NCBI RefSeq assembly: GCF_023343835.1
Contig: NC_064443.1
Location: 16,193,501-16,257,500 of the forward strand
Source: Lagopus muta
Lineage: Eukaryota > Chordata > Aves > Galliformes > Phasianidae
Reading direction: 5' to 3'
DNA length: 64,000 bases
The position numbers and the translations under genes were made by a program. The notes below the pieces were generated by a model that was not told where the DNA came from, searched no databases, and saw only the letters and a list, made by a program, of their open reading frames with translations. The stretch's first letter is position 1; each line of letters opens with the position of its first letter. Positions 1 through 13,000 of the stretch are shown one piece after another.

Positions 1-591
1 TACTCAGCTGAAGAATTAACCCAGCATTCCTCCATGGCTTGGGATTTCGCCAACAAGCGTTGCAGACACATCCCTGCTCCCTGGATGCAAAGCTCTACAG
101 TTCCACTTCCACAGGCAGGAGGAGCAGCAGCTCTGGGTGGGAGCATCAGGGGGCTGAAGTCTCCCAAGTGGGACAAGGCCAAGCAGAGCAGCCACAGCTC
201 AGAGCCCTTCTGGAAGCAGCAATAGCAATGGGACTTCTCACCAGCTCCAGTGAGCACAGACTTTGGCCACCAGGTATCTGACCTGTGCTGGCCACACAAA
301 AGCAAGTATTGGGAATAAAATGGAGTGGCAACAAGATCTTCAGCAGTGCCTGAAGGAACTGGAATCCACACCTCCACCCCTTGGTTTGAGGTAGCTTTGA
401 TGATTTTTATCCAAAGCTTTTTCCTTAAGCCAAAAGACAAAGTGTCCTAAGATACAGAGGTATCATGCTCCCAGCTGCTCTTACATTGCTATCACAAGAC
501 TTTCATTCTCAGTATATGTAATTTGATAGATGTCATTTCATTAGGTTATAGTTTATTTCTGACAGGCATTTTCATCAATCGCACATGACTT
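1..591. other. non-coding flank, nothing recognised
   Basis: Unique-looking sequence of mixed composition. The open frames here are short, overlap on both strands and show no known domain. By synteny this lies between EIF4E3 and FOXP1. I see no gene, RNA or repeat. Confidence 0.5.
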
Positions 592-700
592 AGAATTATT
601 TAGGTTGGAAAAGACCACTAAGATCACCAACCCCAACCCATTCCCACTAATCGTGCTCCTCAGTGGGGCATCTACTTAGTGGGACAATGCCTCCAGAAAC
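592..700 (-). repeat. CR1 LINE 3' end fragment
   Basis: The segment opens with the reverse complement of the standard CR1 3' terminus (TTAGGTTGGAAAAGACCAC, then AAGATCACC and CCAACCCCAACCCAT). It is therefore a 5'-truncated CR1 copy on the minus strand with its 3' end at about 592. Similarity fades after about 700, so the inner boundary is approximate. It is an old, diverged, non-mobile fragment. Confidence 0.8.
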
Positions 701-3700
701 AGTGTCTCCAACTTCAAGCACCCAAGGCCCTTCCTTTCACCACACTTGGGCTCCAGAAGCTCCACTACAAAACTCACTTGAGCCCCACCAATTGCCCTGC
801 AGGATCCCAAGGCACGCAGTTCACCTCCAGCTCTACCAAAGCTGCTTCTCCCCTGCAGCACCCAAGGAAAAGAACAGAACAGCAAGACTTACCTCTCTTC
901 CTCACCTTCAGCTCTCTTCCCATAGATCTGTGCTCTCTTCCTTCCAATCCATCCCCCAAAAAAGAAAACGCCGCTTCCTCTTGGGCTCTTATATCCCTGG
1001 GGAGCTCTGGGATAGCAGCACAGGCCCATTCCATCACCCCCTGCCCACAGGTGTGGGCACTTCCCTCTCCTGGCAATGGCTGCAGAAGCACCATGAACCA
1101 CCCCATCCCACTAGGAGAGCTGAGCCTTTTTACAACAGATAAGGACAACATCAGTGTCAGTACTAGAGAAAGTCAAACATTCCATTTGCAACAAAATAAA
1201 TTAAAAGCAATGCTAGCTGCAAGAGGTTGGCAAGAATTATCTTGGGCATCGTCACTGGAGTGTGGTCCAAAGCTGCAGCCACTAAACGTGGCCATTTCCA
1301 TCGGGCATCACTCTGAAGATGCCCAGTGAAAGCAAATCATTGGGTGAGAAATGAAAATCAAGGAGGAAAAATATATCTGTGTTTCTGATTATTCTACCTT
1401 AATGTTGTGTTCTGTCATTACGGCAGATTGCTTAATTGTGCTGCTGATTACTTTTCCTGAATTCTTCCTACAGCTGTAGTTTTTGCAGTGCCGTGGAAAC
1501 ACTAATTAGTGGGAAGAACATTGCCTTGAATTTTGTTAGAATATCATACATGTTAAAAAAAAAAATAGAAAACCACAGTGTTACTTACTTGGTTCCTTCT
1601 CTTGTTGACTTAACTCAGCACACCGCCGTCCGTCCGTCTGTCCTGAGCGAGGTGCGGGTGGGAGTGCTGTGCCAGTGATGTCACCCAGACACGTAGCATA
1701 GATCAGCCCTTTCCACCCCACAGCGCTCACCTTGCAGAGCAATCCAAACATACACTTACCACAGGACAGGCCAGACTTTGCCTGCGTTCGCTGCTACCAG
1801 GAATTATCTCTATACTTTGCAATATGCAAAACAAGCTGCCGGTACAGAACATCTGCACGATGCTGTAATCTTACTGCACATTTAGGCTCCACATTCTTAA
1901 TGATCCATCACGGGGAATGATTTGATGTTGTTTAACTCTTGTTTTACTAAGCTGGGGCGCGCATTCCCCCTACTTGTTCTGCAATATATCCACACGCTAT
2001 GGAGAAAAGCTTCTTATTGTGTGAAAATTAATGCTGTGACTTTTTATTGTTGATTTTTCTGTCCCTAAGTGTTAGCTGCTGGCCCAGCCAGCCTTTCTCT
2101 TCTTTCTTCTCAATCATTCAATGAGCTCAATTCAGCACCTTCAACAGTGGGACATGCCCAAAAGTTGCCAGAATGGAGTTTGGCCATCTGGAAATTGGGA
2201 AAGAAATTGGAAATCTGGGCACAGCTAAGGACAGATCGCTGGGCTTCGTCTACAAGTGAGAATCCAACCAATGAGTGCTCTGGAGCAGAGGCAATGATGC
2301 ACTGCCAGGTACTGCTCATGGGTATGACATAGATTGGCTTCTTCCTGCATATGGTTTCCCACCAATACACCGCTCCTGAAACACTGCTAAGGCATTGAGC
2401 AGCAGGGCAGGAAGGCAGAATACACCCTAATGGATAGGGAAAGCAGACAGCAGCCAAGATCAGACATTCATCCCAGCACCAGTCCGGGTTCATCAGGGTA
2501 TAGGCACAAGAACCTCACTGCTAACCAAATCCCACTGATGTCACTGGACCTCTGTTCTCAGTCCCCACCCAAAACAGTGAGGAGCAGGAGGCAGGCAGCA
2601 GGGATCAGTGAAAACCAGCAGCACACACAGCAGACTGCTACAAACCAACACCAAACGCACCTCCTCCAGGAGAAAAGCCACTCTCTCTGCCGGTTCCTGG
2701 TAAGCACAGGAAGAGGTTTTGTGGTCACTACAAGTATTAGGATTGAATAATGTTGGCTATATTAACCCAAAGTGCACAGCAGGGAATAAGGTAATTTTTC
2801 CATCCTCTTGATTATATGTAGAAATTTTATATGCGCTTTTTGTGGATTTGATTGCAGCAGCTTGGGACGCTTCCCAATTTGCTCCTCTCCCAGGACTCTC
2901 TTTCTGGATCAGCTGCAAGCGAGCCCTGGTGGAACACATGGTATATAGTATTTGTTGCTTTAACATCTTAAACAATCTAGAGAGACAAGGTCACGCTCTC
3001 CTGGCACACGGCCCACGCGCTGCGCCTTCTTGTTCTGCTTTACTCTGCTGCAGCTGAGCAGCCAGAGTAGCGAGCTGGGGCTGCCATCCCCATGCACACA
3101 TACAGGCACAAAGCCACGCTTCCCTTCCCTGGCACTCTTGCCTTTGCCAACAGTCTTCTGTGTGGTTACCGTGATGACATTTGACAACACCTTTCTGTCT
3201 GGTTACAGCACTGGCCTGTTGGCTAAAAGCAGCCTCCTCCCTTGCAGAGCATGCAGGTCACCTTGTTACTTAATTTCTGTGTTCCTCTATTAGAGGAGAT
3301 GCTGCAAAGTACTCGAAATAATGTTCACAGCTGTGAACCGTGGTGCCCGATCAATGAGGGACACGACAGCCAATTACCCTTCCACTTTCTGATTGTCCCC
3401 AACAATCAGCCCGGATCGATGCCTTCAAACTCAATTGGCAGTGCATATCAAATCTGAAATAACCCTTTTCATTGTTTTGGAAGTGCTGTCATGTTACACA
3501 CAGGTGGCCCCAGCATTTATTTAGTCATTCCTTCTGCTCCTGGCCCAGTCTGGCTGACCACGCTTCCAACTGTTCATATGCAGCGTTGCAGCACAAGCAC
3601 CCATCAACTGCTGCAATGCACCCTGTGGGGAGCCTCAATGCAGGAACAGCTGTGTGGAGGGAGAAGAATGATGGAAACGGGGCAGGGTAGTGCAGCAGGA

Positions 3701-5081
3701 GGAGAGCGGGAATGGCAGCAGGAAAACTCATGGAGAAAGGAGATGGCGAGCACATATTCTGTCCATGCATCTGCCTTTGTTTCAGGAGACTCAGCAAAGC
3801 TTCCAAGCATTGGAAGCAGCACCGTGCCAGGAGCTCCTTCAGAGTTTCCTTTATAGGTGCCAGTTTGCACAGGCTTTTGTAATTGAGAAAGATCATTTAC
3901 ATGTGTAATGGTTTAAACCAAAAAACAGCCACCGTGCAGGTACCAGGAGCCCCTCGCTGTGGATCGATGCGAAAGAGCTCTCCTGTCCTACTGTCTTAAG
4001 CCCTGTAGGTTTGGGTTTGGTGCCCCAAAGCCTCCCTGTGGCTGCAGGCTCTCTACCTGCTTTAAAGCATAATCCCATGGTCCCACATGAGTGCTCCTCA
4101 CAGCCATACAGGTGTGACTGCTCCCTGTGAACCTCTGAGCATCCCTGCCTTGCCTGATACCCCCAGTAAAACCCCCAGGTGACCGACCCCAGAGGGGGAC
4201 AGCCATCTGCCCCAGGGCATCCTCCAGCTCCTATCCCTGCTCCTATTCCCACTCTGGACATGGTACTGCCTTTAGAGGCCAAGGTAATGAAATAGATGCA
4301 GATGAGCTCACCATGAGCTGCTTCATTGAGGTGCCCTGCATGCAAGGGAGGCAGGAGCGCAACGGAAAGCTAATGGGGCTGAAGCATTAGCTCTGTGATC
4401 GGAGCATGGCGAGGAGCCAAGGCACTCCCTTTTTGTTAATCCACAGCACTTGTTATAAGATTGAATATCCATTTGGGGGCAGAATTCACCCACTTTCCTT
4501 CGCCCATTCCCCTCTGAAAGCATTGTAATGCTTTACTTATTGGCATTTTATTTTGATGAATATGCTGTGACTGGCACAAAAAAAAAAATCCCAAATGGCA
4601 TTAGGAGGCTCAGCCACGTGTCCGTTGGCCCATGTGCACTGAGTACCATCAGTCAAGGTTCATATTGCTCACAGGATGCTTCACCAAATGTTTTCCTAGC
4701 ATCACCACCACCAGGAGCGTCAGCAGGGAAAAATCCCACTGCTGGTCCCATCACCAAACCCTCCACGTGCCACGGGGCAGGTTCCAAAATGCCACAGCCC
4801 ACGTGCTGGCAGAGGGAAGGCTGCTACAATGCGTGGGTTGTGCCAGGATCCTGCCAGGATCGCTCCTGACCTTGTCAGCTTCACACGCGGGCACATCCCA
4901 CTCTCCTTCTGAAGGCACGGAGCCATTGATGTGCCGCTGTTTGCTTTGGGAGCACAGCGGAGCCAAGGCCCTGTCTGAGCACTGCTCATGTTGTTTCTGG
5001 GCAAGGGAAGAGGAGGGAGGCAGCGATTCAGAAAGCAGTCCCTCTGCAGCACATAAAGAGGAGCCCTTCGTGGTTTAGGCT

Positions 5082-5103
5082 TTCTAATTACAATTAATTA
5101 GAA
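5082..5103. other. inverted repeat of homeodomain cores
   Basis: A perfect 9-bp inverted repeat, TTCTAATTA / TAATTAGAA, with a 4-bp CAAT spacer. Each arm holds TAATTA, the core recognised by many homeodomain proteins. Paired cores with short spacers are typical of dimer sites. Binding is inferred only. Confidence 0.4.
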
Positions 5104-6366
5104 GTCATAGCTGTCGCGCTGCTTCTCGCACGGCTTCGGGCAGAACCGTTGGCAAAAGTTGTTTTCAAGAGCATTTTGTATCAAATCCATCACCAGCGCT
5201 GCAAGCACGGCCTGGGGAGGGCAGCACCTCAGGCTGGTGTGTGCTGGGAGAGGGGGAGCCCAGCAAAAGGCGATGACCGTTCTTAACGTGCTTTTATACA
5301 CAGAAACGCCCCCAGCAACCAAAAGCTTTCTGAATTCGCCAGCAACGGTTAAAGAAAACCCATTTCCTTGTTGCTGCTCATAACTCAGAGAGCTTCCCCC
5401 TCTACTCCGCCGTTTATACACGAATTCTTACAGCGTTATGTGCTCTGTGTAAGCAGGAAAAGTCCGGTCCAGGCACGGCAGCGCTGAGTGACGGCACACC
5501 ATCCCCCGCGAGCCGCGGGCAGCCCCGGGCTGTGCCGCCCATCCCCGGTCTCGCACTGCCATCTCATGGCAGCTCCGGGCCCGCGCTGAGCCCATCCGTT
5601 TCCTTTCAACTCTTCTCAAGTGTTTGATTCAGTTGCTCTGCGATGGTTTCAGATCTATACATTCAAACAAAACGCGGAGTGTAAATGAGTTTTTAATTAC
5701 CGAAAGCTCGCCGTCCAAAACCTAGAAGCCTTCAAAGGCGGCCCTGGGATGGAGCACACCAGCACAGAGCTCATTTATCTCCTTGCGAGACATCCCGTCC
5801 AGACTGCTATATACATGTAACACTATCCAAACATGTGCCTTCCACATTACAGTCCATCTCTAATGGCTCCTTTATTTCAGGAGAGAGGGAGGGAAAAAAA
5901 AATGAATAAATAAAAAGGAGATAAAGCCAGACTGGAATCTGGAAGCCATCGCAGCCTTTGAGAAGGAAAGCTATCGCAAATGTGGAACTTCCATCACCGC
6001 CTCCTCGTGGCTCCAAGGAATTCCCAGCAGTAAAACCTCCCCATTGCAGGGACACCACATGCTGCACCTCTGGGTGCACAGAGGGACCCTTGGTCCCCTG
6101 AGGAGGAGGAGCTGCCACCCAACAAGCTGCCACCCCCCCGTCCCACAGCATGCTGCTGAGCCACAGAGGTGTGCCAGGAAAGCCATGCTGTCAAAGAGCT
6201 TTCCTCCCAGGCTTCAGCTCTCCCTGTGCCTGCAGGAGGATCAGAGGAGGCCTAATCCAGGGATTAGGGCTGGATGCAGGCGGAAGGAAGGGCTCAGCTG
6301 TGAGAGCACAGTGCTGCAGGGGGCAGCTGCCAGAGCAGCAAAGCCCAACAAAACTAGATTAACTTC

Positions 6367-6393
6367 TTTTTTTTTTTTTTTTTTTTTTTTTTT
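6367..6393 (+). repeat. T27 homopolymer
   Basis: An uninterrupted run of 27 T. It could be the oligo(A) end of an old retroposed copy on the minus strand, but the sequence to its right matches no gene I recognise and I see no target-site duplication. Such a run is length-unstable and prone to assembly error. Confidence 0.85.
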
Positions 6394-7707
6394 CTCCCCA
6401 ATAGCTCAGGATCCTATTGCAAAGGACAAAACCATGATGGGAAATGGGACATTATCACAGAGTTGGGACCTGAGCACAGGACCCATCCTGGGGCACCATG
6501 GGTATCATCTCCTCCATGGAGCAGCACCCAGTCACAGCTGTGGGCTTTCACAGCATGCAATGCAAAGAGTGAGGAGCAAAGCCAGTCCAACCCACAGAGA
6601 ATCCTCAGCCTGGAAGGTGGCTGGAGCCTGGCACCACATGTGGCTACAGTAAAGTCGGGCACAGCAGTGAAGAATGTAAGTTCCTCCCATTTTACATCTC
6701 AGAGCTCCAGAAGATCTCTGACCAACCCCACCACACCAATAGGTCCCTCTTTGGAAAAACCCTGTGTTTACACAGCTCTGCTGATGAACCACAAAACCCT
6801 CAATGACACGATGATGCTCTGCTCACCCAGAACAGCACCAGGCAATGCAAACTACAGTACAGCACAGGGCTACACACACTGCCTGGCACCTGTTGGATGC
6901 CTCGTTTTTCCTTTGCACACTTGTATGGAAATATAAGTGCAAAACATTCCTTCAAACTACTCCTCAGCGCACAAATATAGCTTTAAATGACTTCTCTAGG
7001 AAAGAATCCTCACTATTTTATACAAATTGTCTCGCATGTTTATTGCTCAGAATCATGATCCAAGAAGAAGGGGATTCATCCCATGCCTATTCATAACACT
7101 GCTCTCCCAGACTCATTACAAGCTGAATGCAGTCCAGGCCCTGCACATGATGGATGATGCCTGCTTTGGGCTCCGCTTTCAGTCTGCTCTGATTTGCTTA
7201 TTTATGGAGCAGCACCAGTGGAAACCCTTCTTGCACAGTTTTACCTTTTCAGCTTTATCTCCTCCCAACCATAGGAATATCAACCCCACCATAGGAAAAA
7301 TAGGAATTGTTACTTCTCTGTGCCATTACCTGGCTACAGCAAGGCACTGTCTAAGCCCCTCCTGCCCTGCAGAGCTTTGTGTTCTCAAGTACTGAGTTGA
7401 TTAATTACTACTGACGAGAGCATGTCATCCTGCCCTGAGCCTGCCAGGCTGCAATAAAGGCCCACAGAGGACCCAGCAAGACCCATAGCACAAAGTGGCT
7501 TTAGACTGAAGATGCTTTGATGCATTCCTCCACAGTCAGCAGCATCCCTAAGGCACGCTGCACAACAGAAAATAAATAAATAAAAAATAAAAACAGCAGC
7601 AAACCCAAGCTGCCTGAGTCACACGCCTGCTGGAGAATGAAAGAACAAAGCCCTATGGCCAGAAGCAACTGCTTGGGTATGGGCTCTTGAGGCAGCATTG
7701 CCTATCC

Positions 7708-7732
7708 TTGCCTGCTAACTCTTAGCAGGCAA
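7708..7732. other. perfect 11-bp stem, 3-nt loop hairpin
   Basis: The arm TTGCCTGCTAA is followed by CTC and then by its exact reverse complement TTAGCAGGCAA. There is no T-run after it and no flanking duplication, so it is neither a terminator nor an obvious transposon end. It could form a cruciform in DNA or a hairpin in an EIF4E3 read-through transcript. Confidence 0.6.
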
Positions 7733-8462
7733 CTCTTAACATTTCATCAAATAAGCTATGTTCAACAAACTGCCATTTAATTAGCAGAGCAGAATCCTGC
7801 TAATTAGCCTGGCCCAGAAGGCGGCCCTTCATCCCCACTAAGTGGCATTCCCAGCTAATCCCTGAGGGCACAGCTGTGCCACAGCCTGGGGAGATGAGCA
7901 GCACAGAGGTGGGTGTTCACAGCAAGGGAGGAGGGGGCTGCACATATTCTGCATGGCTTTTAAATGCAGTGCTTGCTAAACTCCAAAATGCCATTTGTCT
8001 GGTACCTGAAAGCTTGTATTGCACATTTTGATCCAAGCTCAGTTTCAGATTGTGGCATACTTGGAGAATTTTAGTCATCACTCATCAAACCAGGTATTAA
8101 TTAGCATCATCAGAGTTTTAAGATGCCCAGGAAAAAAAAAATCCACAAAACAAATTAAAAACCCCAAACCGTAATTTAATTTTAATACTACAATAGGGAC
8201 ACTGAATAAGGAAAATGAATAAGGAAAACTTGACAAGCTTGCAAGGTATCCTTTGGTGGTGAACAGACAGCTCTTCCATATCATGGCTAAAATAAAATCA
8301 CCACCTATCCAATATTCGAGCAGAGATCTTTCTTAAAGAAAGAGTAGGCAAGACAGCTAGAAAAATCCTTCCCTTCAGTGAGATGAGTAAGGTAATAACT
8401 AACCCATGACACTGCCAGGCGTCACCGAGGCCACGGAGCAGGAACACTTCATCCCAGAAATG

Positions 8463-8658
8463 CAATTTTTAGGGTGGAGACACATTGGAACAGGCTGCCC
8501 AAGGAGGCTGTGGATGCCCCATCCCTGGAGGCATTCAAGGTCAGGCTGGATGTGGCTCTGGGCAGCCTGGTCTGGTGGCTGGAGACCCTGCACACAGCAG
8601 GGGGTTGGAATTAGATAAGCTTTGTGGTCCTTTTCAACCCAGGCTTCTATGATGATTC
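8463..8658 (+). repeat. CR1 LINE 3' end
   Basis: Plus-strand CR1 3' segment, readable in order: GGAACAGGCTGCCC, GAGGCTGTGGATGCCCC, ATCCCTGGAGGCATTCAAGG, GGGGGTTGGAATTAGAT and a terminal CTTCTATGATGATTC. The copy is 5'-truncated, has no open reading frame and is antisense to EIF4E3, just beyond or inside its 3' UTR. Confidence 0.93.
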
Positions 8659-8702
8659 AGAAAGCAACCGCAGAAGCAAGACATTGGATTTTCAAAGTTT
8701 TG

Positions 8703-8708
8703 TTTAAT
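8703..8708 (-). promoter_or_regulatory. EIF4E3: candidate EIF4E3 poly(A) signal (ATTAAA)
   Basis: ATTAAA on the minus strand about 1.3 kb after the EIF4E3 stop. It is the commonest variant of AATAAA. The choice rests only on position and motif. Confidence 0.25.
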
Positions 8709-8760
8709 TAATAATGCTCGCTAACTGCACAGTTTGAATTCATAAATACAAAGTTGTAAA

Positions 8761-8782
8761 AAATAATAATAATAATAATAAA
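8761..8782 (+). repeat. (AAT)n microsatellite
   Basis: About seven perfect AAT units next to an A-run. Simple repeat, probably length-polymorphic. Confidence 0.85.
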
Positions 8783-10034
8783 AAACAACCAACCTCTCCT
8801 ATGTGTAATTCTTATTGCTACATTTGATTCTAATGGCTGCTTCTTCATACACCAAACATGTGGAGATCAGTGCCATTGGACCAGCTGCCAAACAAGAACT
8901 CTTACCCACAAAGCAATGCTGAGCAGAGTGCAAATCCTTCTCTATCTTATGGCTTCTTCTTGCACAAGGAGATAAATTAATCTTTGGTAGAACAGTAAAG
9001 CAAACCAGCACCTCAATTAATACAAACATTTACAGATTAAAGCAGTTAATATTCACATTCATGCCACAAAACAAAATCCATTTGTTTCCTGTAAATTAAA
9101 GAAAATAGGTGACCTGGGGAGCCATGACAGCTTGGAAGTACGAGTGACAGAATTTCTTCCTTTGCACCAAAGCAAACAGCACTTCTGATCTGAGCCTCTA
9201 CAGGTGCAGGCCTAACATCTCCAGAAGCATGAGGGATGAATCAGGTTAGGCAAATGGGTTAGAAAGAATTTGTGACTTCTGTCATGAATGTACAGAGAAA
9301 GATCATAAGCTGAAAAGATTATAAGCACCATCCCTTCTGAAATAAATTGGAGGTGGGGGGTTCACAGGGTTTCTTACTGCAAAATCTCTAAATCCTAGCC
9401 TGAACCAGGGTTCTTTGGGAGTCACCACACTTTAAACATTCAACATCATCTCACCCGGGGTCAGACCATATAAATGCATCTCTTCAGCTGCCCATTCAGT
9501 GAACACTTTGCTATTTACTTTTGCAGGATGTGTGCTGTTGTCAGTGCAAGAGCCCGCTAGGATAATGCCATGCAACTCCTTCATCTCCCGGGACAAAGAC
9601 AGGGAGTAGATCTTCATATGATAGGAATGTCTCAAAAGGAAAACTGAAACACATTTCACCCAGGCAGTATTCCTCCATCTCAAAAAAGCAGCACCCAACA
9701 TTTGTGCATGTTTGCATTTAACTACAAACAGTTCAGAAAAATCCAAAGTGTTGTATCCTCATAGGAATCAAACGATCTGATTGAAAAAAATAGTGGCCAA
9801 ATAACTTTTTAAAGAAAAAAAACCCAATGAATTAAAATCACAACTAAGCAAAAAGTCATGAATGGCACATTTAGCAGTCAGGGCAACTGTGTTTCCTCAT
9901 TTTCAGTAGCAAGAGCCCAATGAGAAGCATAAAATTCAAGAGGACCATGACATGTTATGTTTCTGCAAGGCCTCCTGCTGTCCTTCTCACTCAGACACCT
10001 CACCACAGTGCAAGTGACAAATGTAAGGCTGCAT

Positions 10035-10081
10035 TTAATGCCTCCCACGTCGGCCTTCAAAGGCATGGTGCTCTCTGTGTG
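10035..10081 (-). CDS. EIF4E3: EIF4E3 coding exon 7 (terminal)
   Basis: Completes P189 and encodes residues 190-203, [14 protein letters not shown], then TAA. It matches the vertebrate EIF4E3 tail, with R for G/K at two positions. The acceptor is a long C-rich tract ending CCCCCAG. Confidence 0.94.
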
Positions 10082-13000
10082 CTGGGGGAGAGAGAAGGGG
10101 AAAGATGTACAAAAAACATCAGTTCTGCCAAGAAGTTGAAAAGATGAACAGAAGACAAAGATGCCCAAGCAGCCTAGGAAGATGCAGTGTGCTGAGCAAT
10201 CTTTGGGAATGCACTACTTAAATACATGTTTAAATAGAGCCTAAAGAAAGAGATCCCTTCAATTCCCAAAGTTATAATTTCAGTGCAATGAGAGATGTTG
10301 CATTTCCAAACAGCTGATGAGGAACTAGTGAGGTTATTCCCATGGAAACACCCCACCAGCACCTTGTCTCTCTAACAAAGGTGGAGATCAGCCAGTAGAA
10401 AATACTCACGTTTGTAGAACACGGCTCTGAAAGAGGTGTGAGGCAGAAGTTTATGTATCTTTTCTAACACTTTTGCTTCACTTGCTAAGGAGGCATCCCC
10501 ATTCCAGATTTGTACAACATCTTCACGGTCACGAACGCTGATGCTCACCCCTATGACTTCATCATCTGCAGAGCACAGGAAGCATCATTAAAAACTACTT
10601 TAAATGAGACATGTCTAATTCAATACTTATGTACTGTGAAAGTGCCCACAAGTTGAACAAACTGAAGCAATGAAGGAGCAGTCCCCAAAGAAGAGAATAC
10701 CAATGCTCAAACCAGACAGAACAGTTAACAGAAGGAAACAAACACTGCATTTATAGAAACTGTTGTACTATGTAAATGTACCTCATAGTGGCTTTAATGA
10801 AGTGCCATAAAATCATTCACCTTTAATATCACTTCTATCCTTGCCTACACAGGAATCAAGAGCCCACCAGGGCTAACAGGGGCATCTATCCAACTTGGCT
10901 TCTTCCAACTCTGACAGTACTGTGGTACACAAACATAATTTGGGGTTCCAGAACTGTGGCACTGTAGAATTTAATACCAACCATTTAAATGCTGGCTAAG
11001 AGATGTTTACAACCCTGATAACCTGCCGTCCTCCCAGGAACACAGGCTGGTGAGCTGGGGACCAGAGGCAGCTCCATGCTGCAACACCAGAATGCCTCGT
11101 CCTCCTCCTCCTGGTAACCATATGGACACAGCAGCAGCAATCACAAGTTACCTGCAGCACAGCAGTCTGTGAACTGCTCTCCAACAGTTGCTAACAGGAG
11201 CTCTTTCCAAACTGCTGCCTAAGAAGAAGAAGTAGCAGTAGTTACTTTTGCCCTGCTATCTCAATTTAAAAGTTCCCTTTCTTAGCTCAGTTTTGAGTGA
11301 GTTCTCATTATGAGGTTGTCCAGACCAAAAAGAATGTTTGTAGCAAGTACACATTGTGTTACATAATTTCTTCAATACAGCTGGAACAAGAATTCAGACC
11401 TTGAAAATAAAAACTGATAAAAATATATTTTAGAAAAAAAAAAATGTTTAATATTTAAACTATAAATTTACCTTCACTATGTCCATGTCTCACTGCACAT
11501 TGAAGTCTCCCAAGAATTTCCCATGAGAAAAGACCCTAAGGCTTTAATTGTGATGGTTTGTTTCTGTGGAAAGGAATCACTGTCTGTGCTAAGAGAAGTG
11601 CCAGAAAAACCCTACCAGTAAATGAAATAGATGTATATTTAAGCATCCCATCTGATTTGCCCTGCCTATGAAATAAGCCTGTCTTTCAACAGTACGAATG
11701 CTCACTAGGGATTTCAAATAAGGGGAGCAGCTATCTGCAGTTTTCTTTGGCTCTGTTAGATCAGTTACAGTCTTATCTCCTTTTGACATTTGTTATCACC
11801 CAAGTCAAAGCCCATACAAAACTTGGAATGCCTCTGGACCAACGCATACAGTAATACGCTCCAAGATGAGCATTCTGAGTGACAGAATATATATATGTAT
11901 ATAAAGAATATATCAACCTCTGTATTTGACTGCATCGCCACAGTGCATGCTGCCTTAAAAGAATGCCTTTTCTGCTGTTTGAGATAACTTGAGTTTTGGT
12001 GCTATTAAAAAGAAACAGCAACTTAAACACACCGAGGTTAAAGCAAAAAGCAAGCAGCTATGAAGACAACAAACCAATAAACTGCTTTAAGGAGTTTCCA
12101 AGCACTGCTATACCATCTTTGGGAACACACAGGGCTGCACATTTCTGTAACTCGTTATCATCTCATCCTATATAACATACAGCCAGGCTATGGGACAGCT
12201 GATGCTCTAGAGGTGGGACAGCATGTGAGGCGACGTCCTTGCCAGTGACCAGCCCAGACATGAATGTGGAATGACTATGCACTCTCGTTACCAGGCACAG
12301 TGCTCACTACTGAGTTGTCCTAATGGCCTCATGGGTAGGAAGCACCTCATCCAGTAGCAAGCAGTTGCAGGATCAGGCTTATGAGGATCTAAAAAGTATT
12401 AGTTTCTGTATTAAGAACCAGCATACAGAAGCATTGTACACATGCAACAACTTTTCAGTGTCAGTATTTTGTCAGTCATACCACTAGAAAGACTGATTTC
12501 CTCAAAAAAACTGCCTTTCCCTCCCACCCTCACCAAGTTTTGCTCAAGCATATCAGCTTTTCCAATGAGGGCTGTACAAGATAGTTCTGCTTGGCCAAAG
12601 AGATGCTGTGGGGGTTTGTGATGGTTGGAAGCACAGAGCCAAAAATGGAGAAATGGGCATGGGTTATTATTCATGCTATTTACAAAAGTAATAGAAATTG
12701 AGTAAAGTTCTCTTTCAATTAAACCTCTCAGGGGCAAGTGGGGGTATTTATCATTTGAGATATCAGAAAGCATCCCCATCTCAAGAAGTGGTGATCATTC
12801 AGCCTCTGAAACACGCGGCTTCTCTGAGCTCCCTAAATTCACCACCCGGCAATGCAGCTCCCAAAACCATTTATCACCTCTGACCATCTTCACACCTTGG
12901 ATTACAATAAAGAAAATAACATTTCAGACTCTTTTGTGATCACTTGGGACTGGAGGGAAGAAAGCTGCAATTCACATACGAAAGAAAGCTCACAGGCAAA

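Larger units (their letters stand above)
701..8462. other. intergenic DNA / far 3' flank of EIF4E3
   Basis: No coding exon is recognised in 7.8 kb. The open frames (for example plus-strand 663-1142 and 6044-6652) overlap one another in several frames and resemble nothing known. Items inside listed separately are an inverted TAATTA pair, a T27 tract and a perfect hairpin. A small GC- and CpG-rich patch lies at 5,460-5,600. A canonical AATAAA on the minus strand (7,039-7,044) could be a distal EIF4E3 polyadenylation signal 3 kb past the stop, but nothing else supports it. Confidence 0.5.
8659..10034 (-). other. EIF4E3: probable EIF4E3 3' UTR
   Basis: The segment directly follows the EIF4E3 stop codon in the sense direction. 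It is AT-rich, without introns or coding potential that I can support. The extent is a guess: a minus-strand ATTAAA at 8,703-8,708 is the nearest reasonable poly(A) signal upstream of the CR1 copy. A longer form ending near 7 kb is possible. Confidence 0.45.

Noticed and set aside
6367-6700. Processed pseudogene ending in the T27 run
   Set aside because: The adjoining sequence resembles no gene I know and there is no target-site duplication. Kept only as a homopolymer.
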